Shown one piece after another: positions 25,945-35,311 of a stretch of 64,000 bases of DNA; position 1 is the stretch's first letter; each line of letters opens with the position of its first letter. Below the pieces are notes generated by a model. That model did not search any database and was not told the DNA's origin. It saw nothing but the letters and a program-made list of their open reading frames with translations. The translations under genes were made by a program, and so were the position numbers. Source of the stretch: Cohnella sp. AR92 (GTDB lineage: Bacteria; Bacillota; Bacilli; Paenibacillales; Paenibacillaceae); the NCBI RefSeq assembly GCF_003990975.1, contig NZ_RZJR01000018.1, positions 42,875-106,874 on the forward strand. The letters run 5' to 3'.

Positions 25945-26802
25945 TCATTCCGGCGTATCGGCGGAGAGATGAAGCTCCCGGTACTTGGCGGGAGTGATTC
26001 CTTCCTTCTTGCGGAAAGTCGCCACGAAGTGGCTCACGTCGTTGAAGCCCGCCAGCGCGGACACTTCCTTCAGGGCCATGTCCGGATTCATGACCATCAG
26101 CTTCTTGGCTTGCCGCAGCCGCATCTGGATCAGATAAGAATAAGGGCTCATGCCGAACGCGTCGCGGAACAGCTCGTTCAGGTACGACACGCTCATATTG
26201 GCTTGCTCGACGATCTCCGGCAGGCCGACGTTGGACGAGCAATTGTTCTCCATCCATTGCACGACGGGGCGAAGCTTATCGTAATATTGGGATAAGGAAG
26301 GCTGGTTGTTGCGCATGCCGAAATTCCGGAGCTGCATGATGAAACGATACAGCGCGGTGGACGATTCCATCCCGGTGAAGTCGGCATCCCAATCCTCCTT
26401 CCCGAGCATGTCCCCTATCACTTTCGCGAAAGAGTCCCGTCGCTCCTCCGCGGCCGTATAGACAGCGGAGACGTTCATCTCGAGCGAGTCCAGGATAGCG
26501 CCGGCCGCCGCGCCTCCGAACGTCAAATACAAAGTCGTCCAGCGGTCCGATACCGGCGCGTAATAATGGGGAGCGAATGGCGCGACCAGCACGCCCTGGC
26601 CAGCCGTCAGCAGGATGCTCTCTCCCCCCATCTCGAAGCTCCCTGCCCCTTCCATCGTATAAAGCCAATGATAATAAGGGTAGCCGTCCGGCCGATTGAA
26701 GATTCTCTCCCAGGCGCTATACCCAATCGTCTCGATATATAGCGGAAGAGAACGTTCCACGGAGTTGAATACGCATCGGATGTTCTCGTCGCCCCAGTTC
26801 AT
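25945..26802 (-). CDS. AraC-family transcriptional regulator
   Basis: A 285-residue regulator: N-terminal cupin sensing domain (GYPYYHWLYTMEG; GQGVLVAPFAPHYYAP) and C-terminal two-HTH domain (IVEQANMSVSYLNELFRD; EVSALAGFNDVSHFVATFRK). The ATG at 26802 follows an AGGTGAGG ribosome site. It lies downstream of, and in the same direction as, the galactan operon, but separated by about 210 bp and a hairpin. It may sense galacto-oligosaccharides and control the gan operon; this is inferred from position alone. Confidence 0.87.
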   Translation of the reverse strand: MNWGDENIRCVFNSVERSLPLYIETIGYSAWERIFNRPDGYPYYHWLYTMEGAGSFEMGGESILLTAGQGVLVAPFAPHYYAPVSDRWTTLYLTFGGAAAGAILDSLEMNVSAVYTAAEERRDSFAKVIGDMLGKEDWDADFTGMESSTALYRFIMQLRNFGMRNNQPSLSQYYDKLRPVVQWMENNCSSNVGLPEIVEQANMSVSYLNELFRDAFGMSPYSYLIQMRLRQAKKLMVMNPDMALKEVSALAGFNDVSHFVATFRKKEGITPAKYRELHLSADTPE

Positions 26803-26904
26803 TTTGTTCCTCACCTGTCAGAAGCACGATTTTGTCTAACGATATTCGTTATTTTCACGACACCCATTATTTTCGACGCCATTCGTCAGAACCCCTCTCT
26901 AGAT

Positions 26905-26990
26905 CGAACAAAAAAGCCCCTCCGGGAGTCAGCGAGACGTTCATCATGACATGAGCCATCTTCGCTGTCTGCCCCGAGGAGCTTTGCGTT
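26905..26990 (-). terminator. Possible terminator of gan operon
   Basis: On the minus strand AGCTCCTCGGGG and CCCGGAGGGGCT can pair with a bulge around a 45-nt loop and are followed by TTTTTTG. Nothing else is evident in the 213-bp gap. Confidence 0.5.
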
Positions 26991-27015
26991 TACTCCGCTC
27001 CGCCCGATTGCCCTT

Positions 27016-28149
27016 CTAATCGAATTTTAGAAAGACGTTCATAGAGTCCAGAGCCTTTCCTTGAAAATCGAACAATCCTTGGTTGGACCAGTGATTCCCC
27101 ATAGGAGCGACATCGTTGCCGTACAGCATTCCCGCGAGGCTCGCCCAGCTCGTTCCTTCCACCGGCAGCCAGGCGGGCTCCCAGTACACGATTCCGCGGC
27201 CGCGTCCGTTCGGAACCTGGCGGACGGCGGTCATCAAGTCGTGCAGGAACCGGGCCTGGCCTTCGACGGTTGGCGGATAACCGCCGACCTTGGCCAGCTC
27301 CGCGGTAAAAATATCCGCTCCGGACGGGCTGTCGGCCGTATGGCCGTAGGCCGTCTCCACGACGAGCACTTCCTTGCCGTAGCGGGCGCTGATCTCCTCC
27401 ATATTGAAGCGAAGCTCTTCCAAGCTTCCGTGCCAGATCGGGTAGTAGGACAAGCCGATGATGTCGTAATCGACTTTCCGAGCCTGCATCTCGTCGAACC
27501 AAGTTCGATAGAGGCCGTGATGGCCGCCGGCGTCCAGATGCAGGATGACCTCCATCGGCCCGGTCTCCCTTGCCGCCCGGACTCCCGCTTGCAGCAAGGC
27601 CGCCAGACGATCGAACGAACCCTCCCATTCTTCGGGCTCCGCCGCTTCGAAGCTTCGGGCTTCGAAGTCGTACTTCGGCGTCCGGCCGTCCGGCCAGAGC
27701 ATGCCGTTCGTCGTCTCGTTGCCGATCTGCACGAAATCCGGCAATACGTCGCACGCCTTGCATACGTTCAGAACCTCGATCGTGTAGCGATAAACTTCTT
27801 CTTCCAGCTCCGTTCCGGTCAAGGACTCCCAAGACTTCGGCTTACGCTGCTTCTTGGGATCGGCCCAGAAGTCGCTGTAATGAATGTTCAGCATGAATCG
27901 CAGCCCGTGATCCTTGGCCCTCCTTGCCAGCTCGATTGTCGTCTCCAGGTCGTTCGTGCCGCCGAGATACGGCTGTCCCTCTTCGTCATGAGGGTTTACC
28001 CAGAGGCGAAGGCGAACGGTATTCAAGCCTTTGATTCGCAGGATCTCAAACAAGTCCTTGCGCTCCTCGCCGACATAATACTTCCCGCCCAGCGATTCGA
28101 TTTCTTTCAGTATGGAGATATCTGCGCCCTTCATAAAAGTCCGGTTCAT
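27016..28149 (-). CDS. ganB: GH53 endo-beta-1,4-galactanase
   Basis: A 377-residue (beta/alpha)8 hydrolase of family GH53, which cuts beta-1,4-galactan side chains of pectin. The acid/base E145 lies in QIGNETTNG, the nucleophile E265 in VVETAYG; KGADIS, NTVRLRLWVNP and NIHYSDFWADP are typical. Unlike Bacillus GanB it has no signal peptide, so it would act on imported galacto-oligosaccharides in the cytoplasm, or leave by another route. It is the last gene of the ganS-ganP-ganQ operon. Confidence 0.93.
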   Translation of the reverse strand: MNRTFMKGADISILKEIESLGGKYYVGEERKDLFEILRIKGLNTVRLRLWVNPHDEEGQPYLGGTNDLETTIELARRAKDHGLRFMLNIHYSDFWADPKKQRKPKSWESLTGTELEEEVYRYTIEVLNVCKACDVLPDFVQIGNETTNGMLWPDGRTPKYDFEARSFEAAEPEEWEGSFDRLAALLQAGVRAARETGPMEVILHLDAGGHHGLYRTWFDEMQARKVDYDIIGLSYYPIWHGSLEELRFNMEEISARYGKEVLVVETAYGHTADSPSGADIFTAELAKVGGYPPTVEGQARFLHDLMTAVRQVPNGRGRGIVYWEPAWLPVEGTSWASLAGMLYGNDVAPMGNHWSNQGLFDFQGKALDSMNVFLKFD

Positions 28150-28164
28150 CTCTATCTATCCTTC

Positions 28165-29010
28165 CTATCCTTTGTCTCCGCCTGCGGTAAGCCCATTGAT
28201 CAGGAATCTCTGCAGCACGATGTATAGAATCGCGATCGGAACGGCTACCAGCACGGATCCGGCCGCAAAAAGCGTAAAATCGTTCCTCGTCGGGTCGCTG
28301 ATCATGGAGAAAAGTCCGATGGCGACCGTCTTTTTCTCCTCGCTGGAGATCAGCAGCCGCGGGAGAATGAAGTCCATCCAAGGCGCCGCGAATTGCAGCA
28401 CCGCCACGAAAGTCAGCATCGGGACCGCCAGCGGAACGATAATCCGGAAGAAGATCTGCGTGCGGGAGGCCCCGTCGATGAGCGCCGCTTCGTCGAAGCT
28501 GGTCGAGATGTTGTCGAGGTATCCTTTGAGCAGCCAGATGTTATACGGCAGCTGCGCGGCGACGCCGACGATGACCAGGCCGGTCAAGCTGTCCAGCAGC
28601 CCGAAGTTCAAGAACAGCATATAGACGGCAATGGCGGTCAGGAAAGCCGGGAACATCTGCAAGATCAGAATGGTCAGCAGGCTCGCTTTCTTGCCCTTGA
28701 ACTTAAATCGGGAGAATGCATATGCGCCCAGAGTGGACAGCAAGACGCCGAAGAACATGTTCGCGGCCGCTACCTTCAACGTGTTCATATACCACAACGG
28801 AAAGTCCGTGTTCTGGAACAGCTTCTTGTAGTTGTCCAGAGTCGCGTGAGCCGGAATCGCGGATGCATTGGCAAGCCCCTTGGTGCTCCCGAGAGAGGAG
28901 CCGAAAATCCAGATGAGCGGATAAATCACGATAAGCGCTACGACGATGAGCTCGATGTAGATCAACAACAGCTTCATTTTGCCGGCGGGATTCCTTCTTG
29001 TTCGGTTCAT
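28165..29010 (-). CDS. ganQ: Galacto-oligosaccharide ABC permease GanQ
   Basis: A 281-residue MalG-type permease with six helices and the coupling motif EAALIDGASRT followed by IIVPLAVP. It starts three bases after the ganP stop and precedes ganB by 15 bp. With GanP and GanS it should import galactan fragments, energised by a shared MsmX-type ATPase encoded elsewhere. The substrate is inferred from the GH53 neighbour. Confidence 0.9.
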   Translation of the reverse strand: MNRTRRNPAGKMKLLLIYIELIVVALIVIYPLIWIFGSSLGSTKGLANASAIPAHATLDNYKKLFQNTDFPLWYMNTLKVAAANMFFGVLLSTLGAYAFSRFKFKGKKASLLTILILQMFPAFLTAIAVYMLFLNFGLLDSLTGLVIVGVAAQLPYNIWLLKGYLDNISTSFDEAALIDGASRTQIFFRIIVPLAVPMLTFVAVLQFAAPWMDFILPRLLISSEEKKTVAIGLFSMISDPTRNDFTLFAAGSVLVAVPIAILYIVLQRFLINGLTAGGDKG

Positions 29011-29013
29011 CGA

Positions 29014-30387
29014 TCAAAGCTCCTCGAACGATTTCGACTTCCGTAAGTTGAGCAAGGAGAAGCTCGCTACGATCAGGAAGACGATAATGGACATGACCGC
29101 CCCCATGTTGTAGAGCCGGTTGTCGAGCGTCAGCTTATAAAGCCAGGTAATCAACAGATCGGTGTTGCCTGCAAAATTGTAATTCGGGTTCGCCGACCCG
29201 CCTTCGGTGAGGAAGTAAATTACGCCGAAGTTATTGAAGTTGCTGACGAAGGACAGCATCAGCAGAGGCGCCGTCGCTTTATAGACGATCGGGAAGGTGA
29301 TTCTCCAGAACATCTGCCTCGAACCCGCCCCATCCATTCTTGCCGCTTCGTAGTAGCTGTCTGACACCGTCGTCAGCGTACCGCCGATTAGAGCCATAAA
29401 GTACGGGAAGCCGAGCCATAAATTGATCAAGAGCGCCAGGATCCTTGCCAGGTAAGTATGGCTGGGGTCCGTAAACCAGTACACCCGGTCTTCGGTGATG
29501 CCGAGATCCAGCAGGAACTGGCTGATCGGTCCGAACTGGCCGTTGAACATCGACTTGAACACGAGCGCCGAGATCATCGCCGGAACCGCCCAAGGCAGGA
29601 TGTATATGCTTCGCCACAGCCGCTTGAATCGGATGGCCGAGTTGTTCAGCAGCACCGCTTGGAAGAACCCGAAGAAGTAGGTGGTAATCGTCGCGAGGAT
29701 CGCCCAAGCGAATGTCCAGAGAAGCACGCCCAGGAACGTGTGCATCCACGAGAACACCTGCGCGACCGTCGCGAAGTTGTCGAAGCCGACCCAGTGGACA
29801 AGCTTGGTAGGCGGCGTATTGCTGCGGCTATAGTCCGTAAAGGCGATAAGCACGCCGAATACGATGGGCAGCAAGCAAACGAACAGCGTAAGGAGAGCCG
29901 CAGGCGAGAGAATGATGTAAGCGTACATCGACTCCCACAGCTTGCGGAGATCTTGAAGCGAGCTGTGCAAGGCGGCCGTGTTGTTCAACCGGCGCCTTGC
30001 CTTAACCGCATCCCGAATGTTCCAGATGTAGAAAAACAGGAGGATGAGGAGGACGAACAGCGCGATGATCCCGTTGGCCATCAGCACGATGGAATGATCG
30101 CCGGCCGTCAGTCCCGACAGTCCCATTTTCCTCGGTTGCGTGCCTAGGGTAATCAGTCCCCAGATGCCCTTCAGGAAGAAGCCTCCGTTCTCGCGGAATC
30201 GGAAGCCGCCGCCCAGGTTCCCGTAATGGCCGGTCGCAAGCTCGATCAGCACGCTGCCGGCTCCGACTAGGAAGAAGAGGAGGCCCTTCAAGTACTGGCG
30301 ATTGAACCCTTGGCCGGCCCCCCAAACAATAGCGGATAAGCACCCGGCCACCCAGGCCGGTCTAGGTCTCGAACGGAATTCTCTCAT
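29014..30387 (-). CDS. ganP: Galacto-oligosaccharide ABC permease GanP
   Basis: A 457-residue MalF-type permease. An N-terminal extension (about 1-140) contributes around three hydrophobic segments (CLSAIVWGAGQGFN; GLLFFLVGAG; GIIALFVLLILLFFYIW) before the usual six-helix core with the coupling motif EAARMDGAGSR and ITFPIVYK. The long N-terminus resembles B. subtilis GanP. It begins six bases after the ganS stop. Confidence 0.9.
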   Translation of the reverse strand: MREFRSRPRPAWVAGCLSAIVWGAGQGFNRQYLKGLLFFLVGAGSVLIELATGHYGNLGGGFRFRENGGFFLKGIWGLITLGTQPRKMGLSGLTAGDHSIVLMANGIIALFVLLILLFFYIWNIRDAVKARRRLNNTAALHSSLQDLRKLWESMYAYIILSPAALLTLFVCLLPIVFGVLIAFTDYSRSNTPPTKLVHWVGFDNFATVAQVFSWMHTFLGVLLWTFAWAILATITTYFFGFFQAVLLNNSAIRFKRLWRSIYILPWAVPAMISALVFKSMFNGQFGPISQFLLDLGITEDRVYWFTDPSHTYLARILALLINLWLGFPYFMALIGGTLTTVSDSYYEAARMDGAGSRQMFWRITFPIVYKATAPLLMLSFVSNFNNFGVIYFLTEGGSANPNYNFAGNTDLLITWLYKLTLDNRLYNMGAVMSIIVFLIVASFSLLNLRKSKSFEEL

Positions 30388-30393
30388 GCCGGT

Positions 30394-31734
30394 TTAATTG
30401 CCGAGCGCTCTCAGATCGGCGTAATCCTTCTCGGCCTTCTGCTGCGCTTCGCTGACTCCCATCAGGTTGTCCCACACGTTAACGACGAGATCGTTGCCGG
30501 CCGTATACAGGTAATCCGGAATTTGCGGGGTCAGATCCGCGTTCTCCGATTGGGCGATGATGCCGGCGACATGCTCGTTCCCGCTGATGCCTTCGACATT
30601 CTGGATCTTGTCCGACTTCAGCGCCGGAATGGCTCCAATCGATTGGTACAGGGCAGCCGCGCCTTCGTCGGACGCCATGAAGTTCGCGAACACGCGAGAG
30701 GCTGCCGGATACTTGGTGTAGCCGGATACGACGGCTACCGATACGCCCGTAAGGGAACCGGCGGCATCGCCGGACGAAGCCTTCGGCAGCGTTGTTACGC
30801 CATACTCGAACTTGTTGTCGGCGGCGGCCTTATCGAAATCCTTGAACACCCAAGGCCCTGTAATGATATAAGGGGTTTTGCCCTTGACGAATTCGCTCTC
30901 GATGGAGTCCCAATTCGCGTCGGCGGAATTCACGTCCCAGATGGCGCGCAGCGACTTGTAATACTCCAAGCCTTGGGTCAGCTTGTCGGAGGTAAAGTCC
31001 GGCTTGTCGAGGTCGTTGTCTGGATAGAGGTGCCAGCCCATGGAGGAGAGCACCGGATAAGCGTAATAGATTTGGCCGGCAAGGAAGCGGATCGTCCACT
31101 GGTTAGCTTTCTTGTCGTTATACTTCTTGGCAAGCTCCGTTACCTCTTCCCAGGTGGCGGCGGGCTTGTCGCTGCCGGTCAGCTCTTTGAGCAACGTTTT
31201 GTTGTAGAAGAGCGCGATGGATTCGGACGAGATCGGAACGCCGTACATCTGGTTATCCTTGCTGACGATATTGAGGAATGTCTCCGGCACTCTATCCTTG
31301 AGGGCCTCGTCATATTGCCCGATCGGAGCCGCAATCGCGCTATCGATCGCCTGCGCCATCTCGTCGTAGTTGGTCATGAAGACGTCGGCGCCCTTGCCCG
31401 CTTCTCCGTCAAGCGACATCCGTTCGGCGCTCTCTACCTTCGCGACGACCTCGTATTCTACTTTCACGTTGGGGTACTTGGCTTGGAAAGCCTTGATCAG
31501 CGCCTTCGCGTAATCCTCGTACTCCACCCAAATTTTCAAAGGCTGTTCGCCTGAGGCGATCTCCGGCTCCATCTCATACTCGTTCGTTGCCGAATCCCAC
31601 TTCAGTCCGCCGCTGTCTTCCGTTCCCGAATTCGGAGCGGTTGAAGCCGTGTTGCCCGATTCCCCGCCGCAGCCGGTCAGGGCAAGCATCGACGCGAGTA
31701 TGCATGAAACGCTAAGCAAACCTATTTTTTTCAT
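30394..31734 (-). CDS. ganS: Galacto-oligosaccharide-binding lipoprotein GanS
   Basis: A 446-residue binding lipoprotein: signal peptide with lipobox LTGC (C22), a flexible Gly/Ser/Thr-rich linker, then a family-1 solute-binding fold (LKIWVEYEDYAKALI; GPWVFKDFDKA). It heads the gan operon, giving the order ganS-ganP-ganQ-ganB, comparable to B. subtilis ganSPQAB but without the GH42 ganA in between. A -10 (TATAAT, minus strand 31789-31794) lies upstream, next to AAAGCGTTACCA, a poor cre-like sequence. Confidence 0.92.
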   Translation of the reverse strand: MKKIGLLSVSCILASMLALTGCGGESGNTASTAPNSGTEDSGGLKWDSATNEYEMEPEIASGEQPLKIWVEYEDYAKALIKAFQAKYPNVKVEYEVVAKVESAERMSLDGEAGKGADVFMTNYDEMAQAIDSAIAAPIGQYDEALKDRVPETFLNIVSKDNQMYGVPISSESIALFYNKTLLKELTGSDKPAATWEEVTELAKKYNDKKANQWTIRFLAGQIYYAYPVLSSMGWHLYPDNDLDKPDFTSDKLTQGLEYYKSLRAIWDVNSADANWDSIESEFVKGKTPYIITGPWVFKDFDKAAADNKFEYGVTTLPKASSGDAAGSLTGVSVAVVSGYTKYPAASRVFANFMASDEGAAALYQSIGAIPALKSDKIQNVEGISGNEHVAGIIAQSENADLTPQIPDYLYTAGNDLVVNVWDNLMGVSEAQQKAEKDYADLRALGN

Positions 31735-31878
31735 TTTTTAGTCCCCCCGATTTGATAACTAATCCCCATGAGTCTGTCGACAAATTGAATTATAAAGCGT
31801 TACCAAATCGTTTTATATATAATAAACGGACGGTCTGGAGTATAAGAATATTACGCAAGTTTAAACGCCTTCGGACTC

Positions 31879-31912
31879 CAAAAAAAGACAGCCCCTCGCA
31901 GGGGGCTGTCCT
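31879..31912 (-). terminator. Terminator of TerC-family gene
   Basis: GACAGCCCC(C)T pairs with AGGGGCTGTC around a short loop, followed on the minus strand by TTTTTTT. Confidence 0.9.
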
Positions 31913-31950
31913 TTAAATATCTTTATATGGCTTCCTATTGCTACAAGCGG

Positions 31951-32790
31951 TTAAGCTTTTGCTTTGCCGCGCTTCTCCAGCTGCCGTTCTTGCTTATCCT
32001 CGGCAGAATCCCCGGCCGTTCCGCCGGACTCCTTCTTCGGATTCGACAGGAACCAGCCCAAGGCGGCGATGAGGACGAGCACGATGTAGAACGTCGCCTT
32101 CCAGGCGCCGCTCTCGGCGAATTCGTGCGAGAGGACGTGAACGTTCTCGTGAGCCAACGTGTGGACCGCCAGCTTGACGCCGACCCAGCCGACGATGACG
32201 AAGGCTGCCGCCTCCAGCGAAGGACGGGAGTGAAGCAGCTTCACGAAGAAGTTGGCGGCGAATCGCATCAGGACGAGGCCGATGAAGCCCCCAAGGAAGA
32301 CGACGATGAATTGTCCGCCGTCCATGCCGCCGATGGAGCGGATCCCGCTCGGCGGAAGCGCGACCGCGAGCGCGACGGCCGCGAGAATCGAGTCGATGGC
32401 GAAGGCGATGTCCGCCACTTCGACCTTAATGACGGTTGCCCAGAAGCCGCCTTTCTTGGCCTTCTTGGCGTCCGCGGCTTCAGCATCCTCCGGCTTGCCT
32501 CTCCTGCGGGCGAATTTCACCAGGTTGCTGACGGCGATGTAGAGCAGATACAGCGCCCCGAGCGCTTGAACCTGCCACACATCGACGAGGAAGGAGATAA
32601 TGAAGAGCGAAGCCAGCCGGAAGACGAATGCCCCCGCCAACCCGTAGAACAGGGCCTTCTTGCGTTTTTTCTCGTCCAGGTGCTTGACCATGACCGCCAG
32701 CACGAGCGCATTGTCGGCCGCGAGCAAGCCTTCAAGGGCGACCAGAACGACCAGTACCCAAGCATACTCCAAGAATAATGACATATCCAT
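31951..32790 (-). CDS. TerC-family membrane protein (YkoY/YceF-like)
   Basis: A 279-residue protein with about seven helices and the TerC signatures LAADNALVLAVMV and DIAFAIDSILAAVA, whose acidic residues in the membrane suit cation binding. Family members act in metal homeostasis; riboswitch-controlled homologues are linked to Mn2+ export or metalation of exported enzymes. The C-terminus is a charged cytoplasmic tail. The yybP-ykoY leader upstream supports a manganese role. The ATG at 32790 follows GAAGGAGG. Confidence 0.92.
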   Translation of the reverse strand: MDMSLFLEYAWVLVVLVALEGLLAADNALVLAVMVKHLDEKKRKKALFYGLAGAFVFRLASLFIISFLVDVWQVQALGALYLLYIAVSNLVKFARRRGKPEDAEAADAKKAKKGGFWATVIKVEVADIAFAIDSILAAVALAVALPPSGIRSIGGMDGGQFIVVFLGGFIGLVLMRFAANFFVKLLHSRPSLEAAAFVIVGWVGVKLAVHTLAHENVHVLSHEFAESGAWKATFYIVLVLIAALGWFLSNPKKESGGTAGDSAEDKQERQLEKRGKAKA

Positions 32791-32836
32791 TCGAATTCCT
32801 CCTTCTGTATCTTGCGTAGCGAACGCTTATCTATGC

Positions 32837-33000
32837 AAAAAGACCTTTACCATAGAAGCCAAGCGCGCTCAGAAGCAGGCGCCTAGCCTTCCATGGTAAA
32901 GGTCTCGCTAACAAAGTGATTTGCCAATAAAGCCGGAGACGAACGTCTCGTAATGACGACTTTATTGTAACAGCTACTCCCCTTTAAGGGTATTCGGTTG
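32837..33000 (-). promoter_or_regulatory. yybP-ykoY (Mn2+) riboswitch with terminator
   Basis: On the minus strand CCCTTAAAGGGGAGTAGCTG (32990-32971) and, about 65 nt later, GCGAGACC (32908-32901) are the two conserved blocks of the yybP-ykoY aptamer. The second block overlaps the 5' arm of a long hairpin (GACCTTTACCAT, 32904-32893, pairing with 32842-32853) followed by TTTTT, giving a classic either/or expression platform. Mn2+ binding would favour the aptamer and read-through into the TerC gene. Confidence 0.88.
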
Positions 33001-33095
33001 TCGGGCGGAAGCTTAGCAGCTTCCAGACTCTAACGGAATCATAAAAGATAACCGCATGCTTGTCAATCTAAATTCATCGGGATCCGATCGGACTT

Positions 33096-33755
33096 CTATT
33101 GGTTCAGATCCGGGCGCTTCCCGACGACGAGGAAGACGACGCTCTCGCCGATATTGGTGGCGTGGTCGGCGATGCGCTCGATGTACCGGCCGACGAAGCT
33201 CATGTGCATCGTCTGCGCGACCGACTTCGGATTGTCCGCCATGTAGGTGAACGTCTCGCGAAGGAATTGGGAATACATCGCGTCCACTTGATCGTCGTCC
33301 TTGGCCATCTTATAAGCCAGATCGACGTTCTCGTCGATGTACGACTGGATCGATTCGATGATCATCGTCCGCACGATCATCGCGATCTGCGGAAGATCCC
33401 CGATCGGCCGCAGAAGCGCCTGGCCTTCCAGTCGAATAACGACCTTCGCTATATCTACGGACAGATCCCCCATGCGTTCCAGATCGGAGGAAATTTTCAG
33501 CGCGACAAGAATCCTGCGCAGATCCTTGGCCACCGGCTGTTGGGTCGCGATAAGCTTGGCGCCAAGATCCGAGATGGTCTCCTCGATCCGATTGATCTCC
33601 GGGTCGTCCTTCACGATCGCTCTCGCCGCTTCCACGTCCAGGTTCTCCAGCGCGTTCATCGATTCCGCCAGCGCGCGCTCGACCTTCGTTCCCATCTCCA
33701 CCAGCATGTTGCGAAGCTGTTCAAGCCCAATGTCGAATTCTCTGCGAGTCACCAT
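33096..33755 (-). CDS. phoU: Phosphate regulatory protein PhoU
   Basis: A 219-residue helical protein made of two three-helix PhoU repeats (EFDIGLEQLRNMLVEMG; MIIESIQSYIDENVDLAYKM), each with acidic metal-binding residues. PhoU links the Pst importer to the PhoR kinase and limits phosphate uptake. It is the last gene of the pst operon, 16 bp after the second pstB. B. subtilis lacks phoU here, but many Paenibacillaceae carry it in this position. Confidence 0.95.
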   Translation of the reverse strand: MVTRREFDIGLEQLRNMLVEMGTKVERALAESMNALENLDVEAARAIVKDDPEINRIEETISDLGAKLIATQQPVAKDLRRILVALKISSDLERMGDLSVDIAKVVIRLEGQALLRPIGDLPQIAMIVRTMIIESIQSYIDENVDLAYKMAKDDDQVDAMYSQFLRETFTYMADNPKSVAQTMHMSFVGRYIERIADHATNIGESVVFLVVGKRPDLNQ

Positions 33756-33771
33756 TTTCCCAGCATCCTCC

Positions 33772-34521
33772 TTAACCGAATCTTCCCGAGATATAATCTT
33801 CCGTGCGCTGATCGACCGGGTTGGAGAACAGGGACTGCGTATCCGATGCCTCCACCACCTCGCCGTTCAGGAAAAACACCGTCCGATCGGAGATTCTGGC
33901 TGCCTGATGCATGTTGTGCGTGACCATGACGATCGTGTAGTTCCGGCACAGCTCGCGCGTGAGCTCCTCGATCTTCGTCGTCGAGATCGGGTCCAGAGCC
34001 GACGTGGACTCGTCCATGAGCAGAATGTCGGGCTCGATCGCGAGAGCGCGAGCGATGCAGAGCCGCTGCTGCTGGCCGCCGGACAGGCTCCAGGCCGACT
34101 TCTTCAGGACGTCCTTCACTTCGTTCCAGAGCGATGCCGAGCGCAAGCTCTTCTCGACGATCGCGTCCAGCTCCGCCTTCTTCGTTATGCCATGGAGTCG
34201 GGGGCCGTAAGCCACGTTGTCATAGATCGACTTCGGGAACGGATTCGGCTGCTGGAACACCATCCCGACCCGCTTGCGCAGGAATTCGACTTCCATGTCC
34301 GAGGAATAAATATCCTTGCCCTGGATATCGACTCTGCCCTCGATCCGCACCCCCGGAATCGTGTCGTTCATCCGGTTCAGCGTGCGGAGGAGCGTCGACT
34401 TGCCGCAGCCAGAGGGGCCGATAAAAGCCGTGATGCTCTTCTCGGGGATCGACAGGTTCACGTCCTTAAGCGCGTGGAAATCCGTGTAATACAAGTGCAG
34501 CTTCTCAATCTCGATGATCAT
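33772..34521 (-). CDS. pstB: Phosphate ABC transporter ATPase PstB (second copy)
   Basis: A 249-residue ATPase of the Pst importer: Walker A GPSGCGKST, signature LSGGQQQRLCIARAL, Walker B ILLMDESTSALDP and the switch His in VMVTHNMHQAAR. The residue after the Walker B Glu is Ser where the family usually has Pro. It is a paralogue of the gene just upstream, as with pstBA/pstBB of Bacillus; either may pair with PstA-PstC. Confidence 0.95.
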   Translation of the reverse strand: MIIEIEKLHLYYTDFHALKDVNLSIPEKSITAFIGPSGCGKSTLLRTLNRMNDTIPGVRIEGRVDIQGKDIYSSDMEVEFLRKRVGMVFQQPNPFPKSIYDNVAYGPRLHGITKKAELDAIVEKSLRSASLWNEVKDVLKKSAWSLSGGQQQRLCIARALAIEPDILLMDESTSALDPISTTKIEELTRELCRNYTIVMVTHNMHQAARISDRTVFFLNGEVVEASDTQSLFSNPVDQRTEDYISGRFG

Positions 34522-34541
34522 GGGGATCCTCCTTCCCGCGC

Positions 34542-35300
34542 TTAACCGAAGCGTCCCGAGATGTAATCGTCGGTCGACTTCTTGCTCGGATTCGTGAACA
34601 TTTTCTGCGTATCGTCGTATTCCACCAGGTCCCCTAGGAAAAAGAAAGCGGTGCGGTCGGAGACGCGGGCGGCTTGCTGCATGTTGTGCGTGACGATAAC
34701 GATGGTGTATTCCTGCTTGAGCTCCGAGATCAATTCCTCGATCTTGGCGGTCGATACCGGATCCAGCGCGGAAGCCGGTTCATCCATCAGCAGAATGCTC
34801 GGCTGTACGGCAAGAGACCTCGCGATGCAGAGCCGCTGCTGCTGTCCGCCCGAAAGCGCCAAGCCCGATTGGTTCAGGCGGTCCTTCACTTCGTCCCAGA
34901 GCGCGGTCTTTCGCAGGCAAGTCTCGACGATCTCGTCCAGCTCCTTGCGGTTGCGAACCCCGTGATAGCGAGGGCCGAAGGCGATGTTCTCGTAGATCGA
35001 CTTGTGGAACGGGTTCGGCCGCTGCCACACCATGCCGATGCGCTGGCGGAGCTGAACGACGTCCGTGCTCGGATCGATGATGTTCTGATCCCCGATCCAG
35101 ACCTTGCCCTCGATGCGGGCGCCGGAGATCAAGTCGTTCATTCGGTTAAGCGACCGAAGGAAGGTCGACTTGCCGCAGCCGGAAGGTCCGATCAAGGCCA
35201 CGACCTGCCGCTCCGGAAAATCCATGCTAACCCTCTTGACCGCATGCTTCTCGCCGTAGTAGACGGACAATTCTTTGGTATAGAAACTTTGTGCAGACAT
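34542..35300 (-). CDS. pstB: Phosphate ABC transporter ATPase PstB (first copy)
   Basis: A 252-residue ATPase: Walker A GPSGCGKST, signature LSGGQQQRLCIARSL, Walker B ILLMDEPASALDP, switch VTHNMQQAAR. It differs from the downstream copy throughout, so the duplication is old. It starts 11 bp after pstA. Confidence 0.95.
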   Translation of the reverse strand: MSAQSFYTKELSVYYGEKHAVKRVSMDFPERQVVALIGPSGCGKSTFLRSLNRMNDLISGARIEGKVWIGDQNIIDPSTDVVQLRQRIGMVWQRPNPFHKSIYENIAFGPRYHGVRNRKELDEIVETCLRKTALWDEVKDRLNQSGLALSGGQQQRLCIARSLAVQPSILLMDEPASALDPVSTAKIEELISELKQEYTIVIVTHNMQQAARVSDRTAFFFLGDLVEYDDTQKMFTNPSKKSTDDYISGRFG

Positions 35301-35311
35301 TCGTATCCCTC

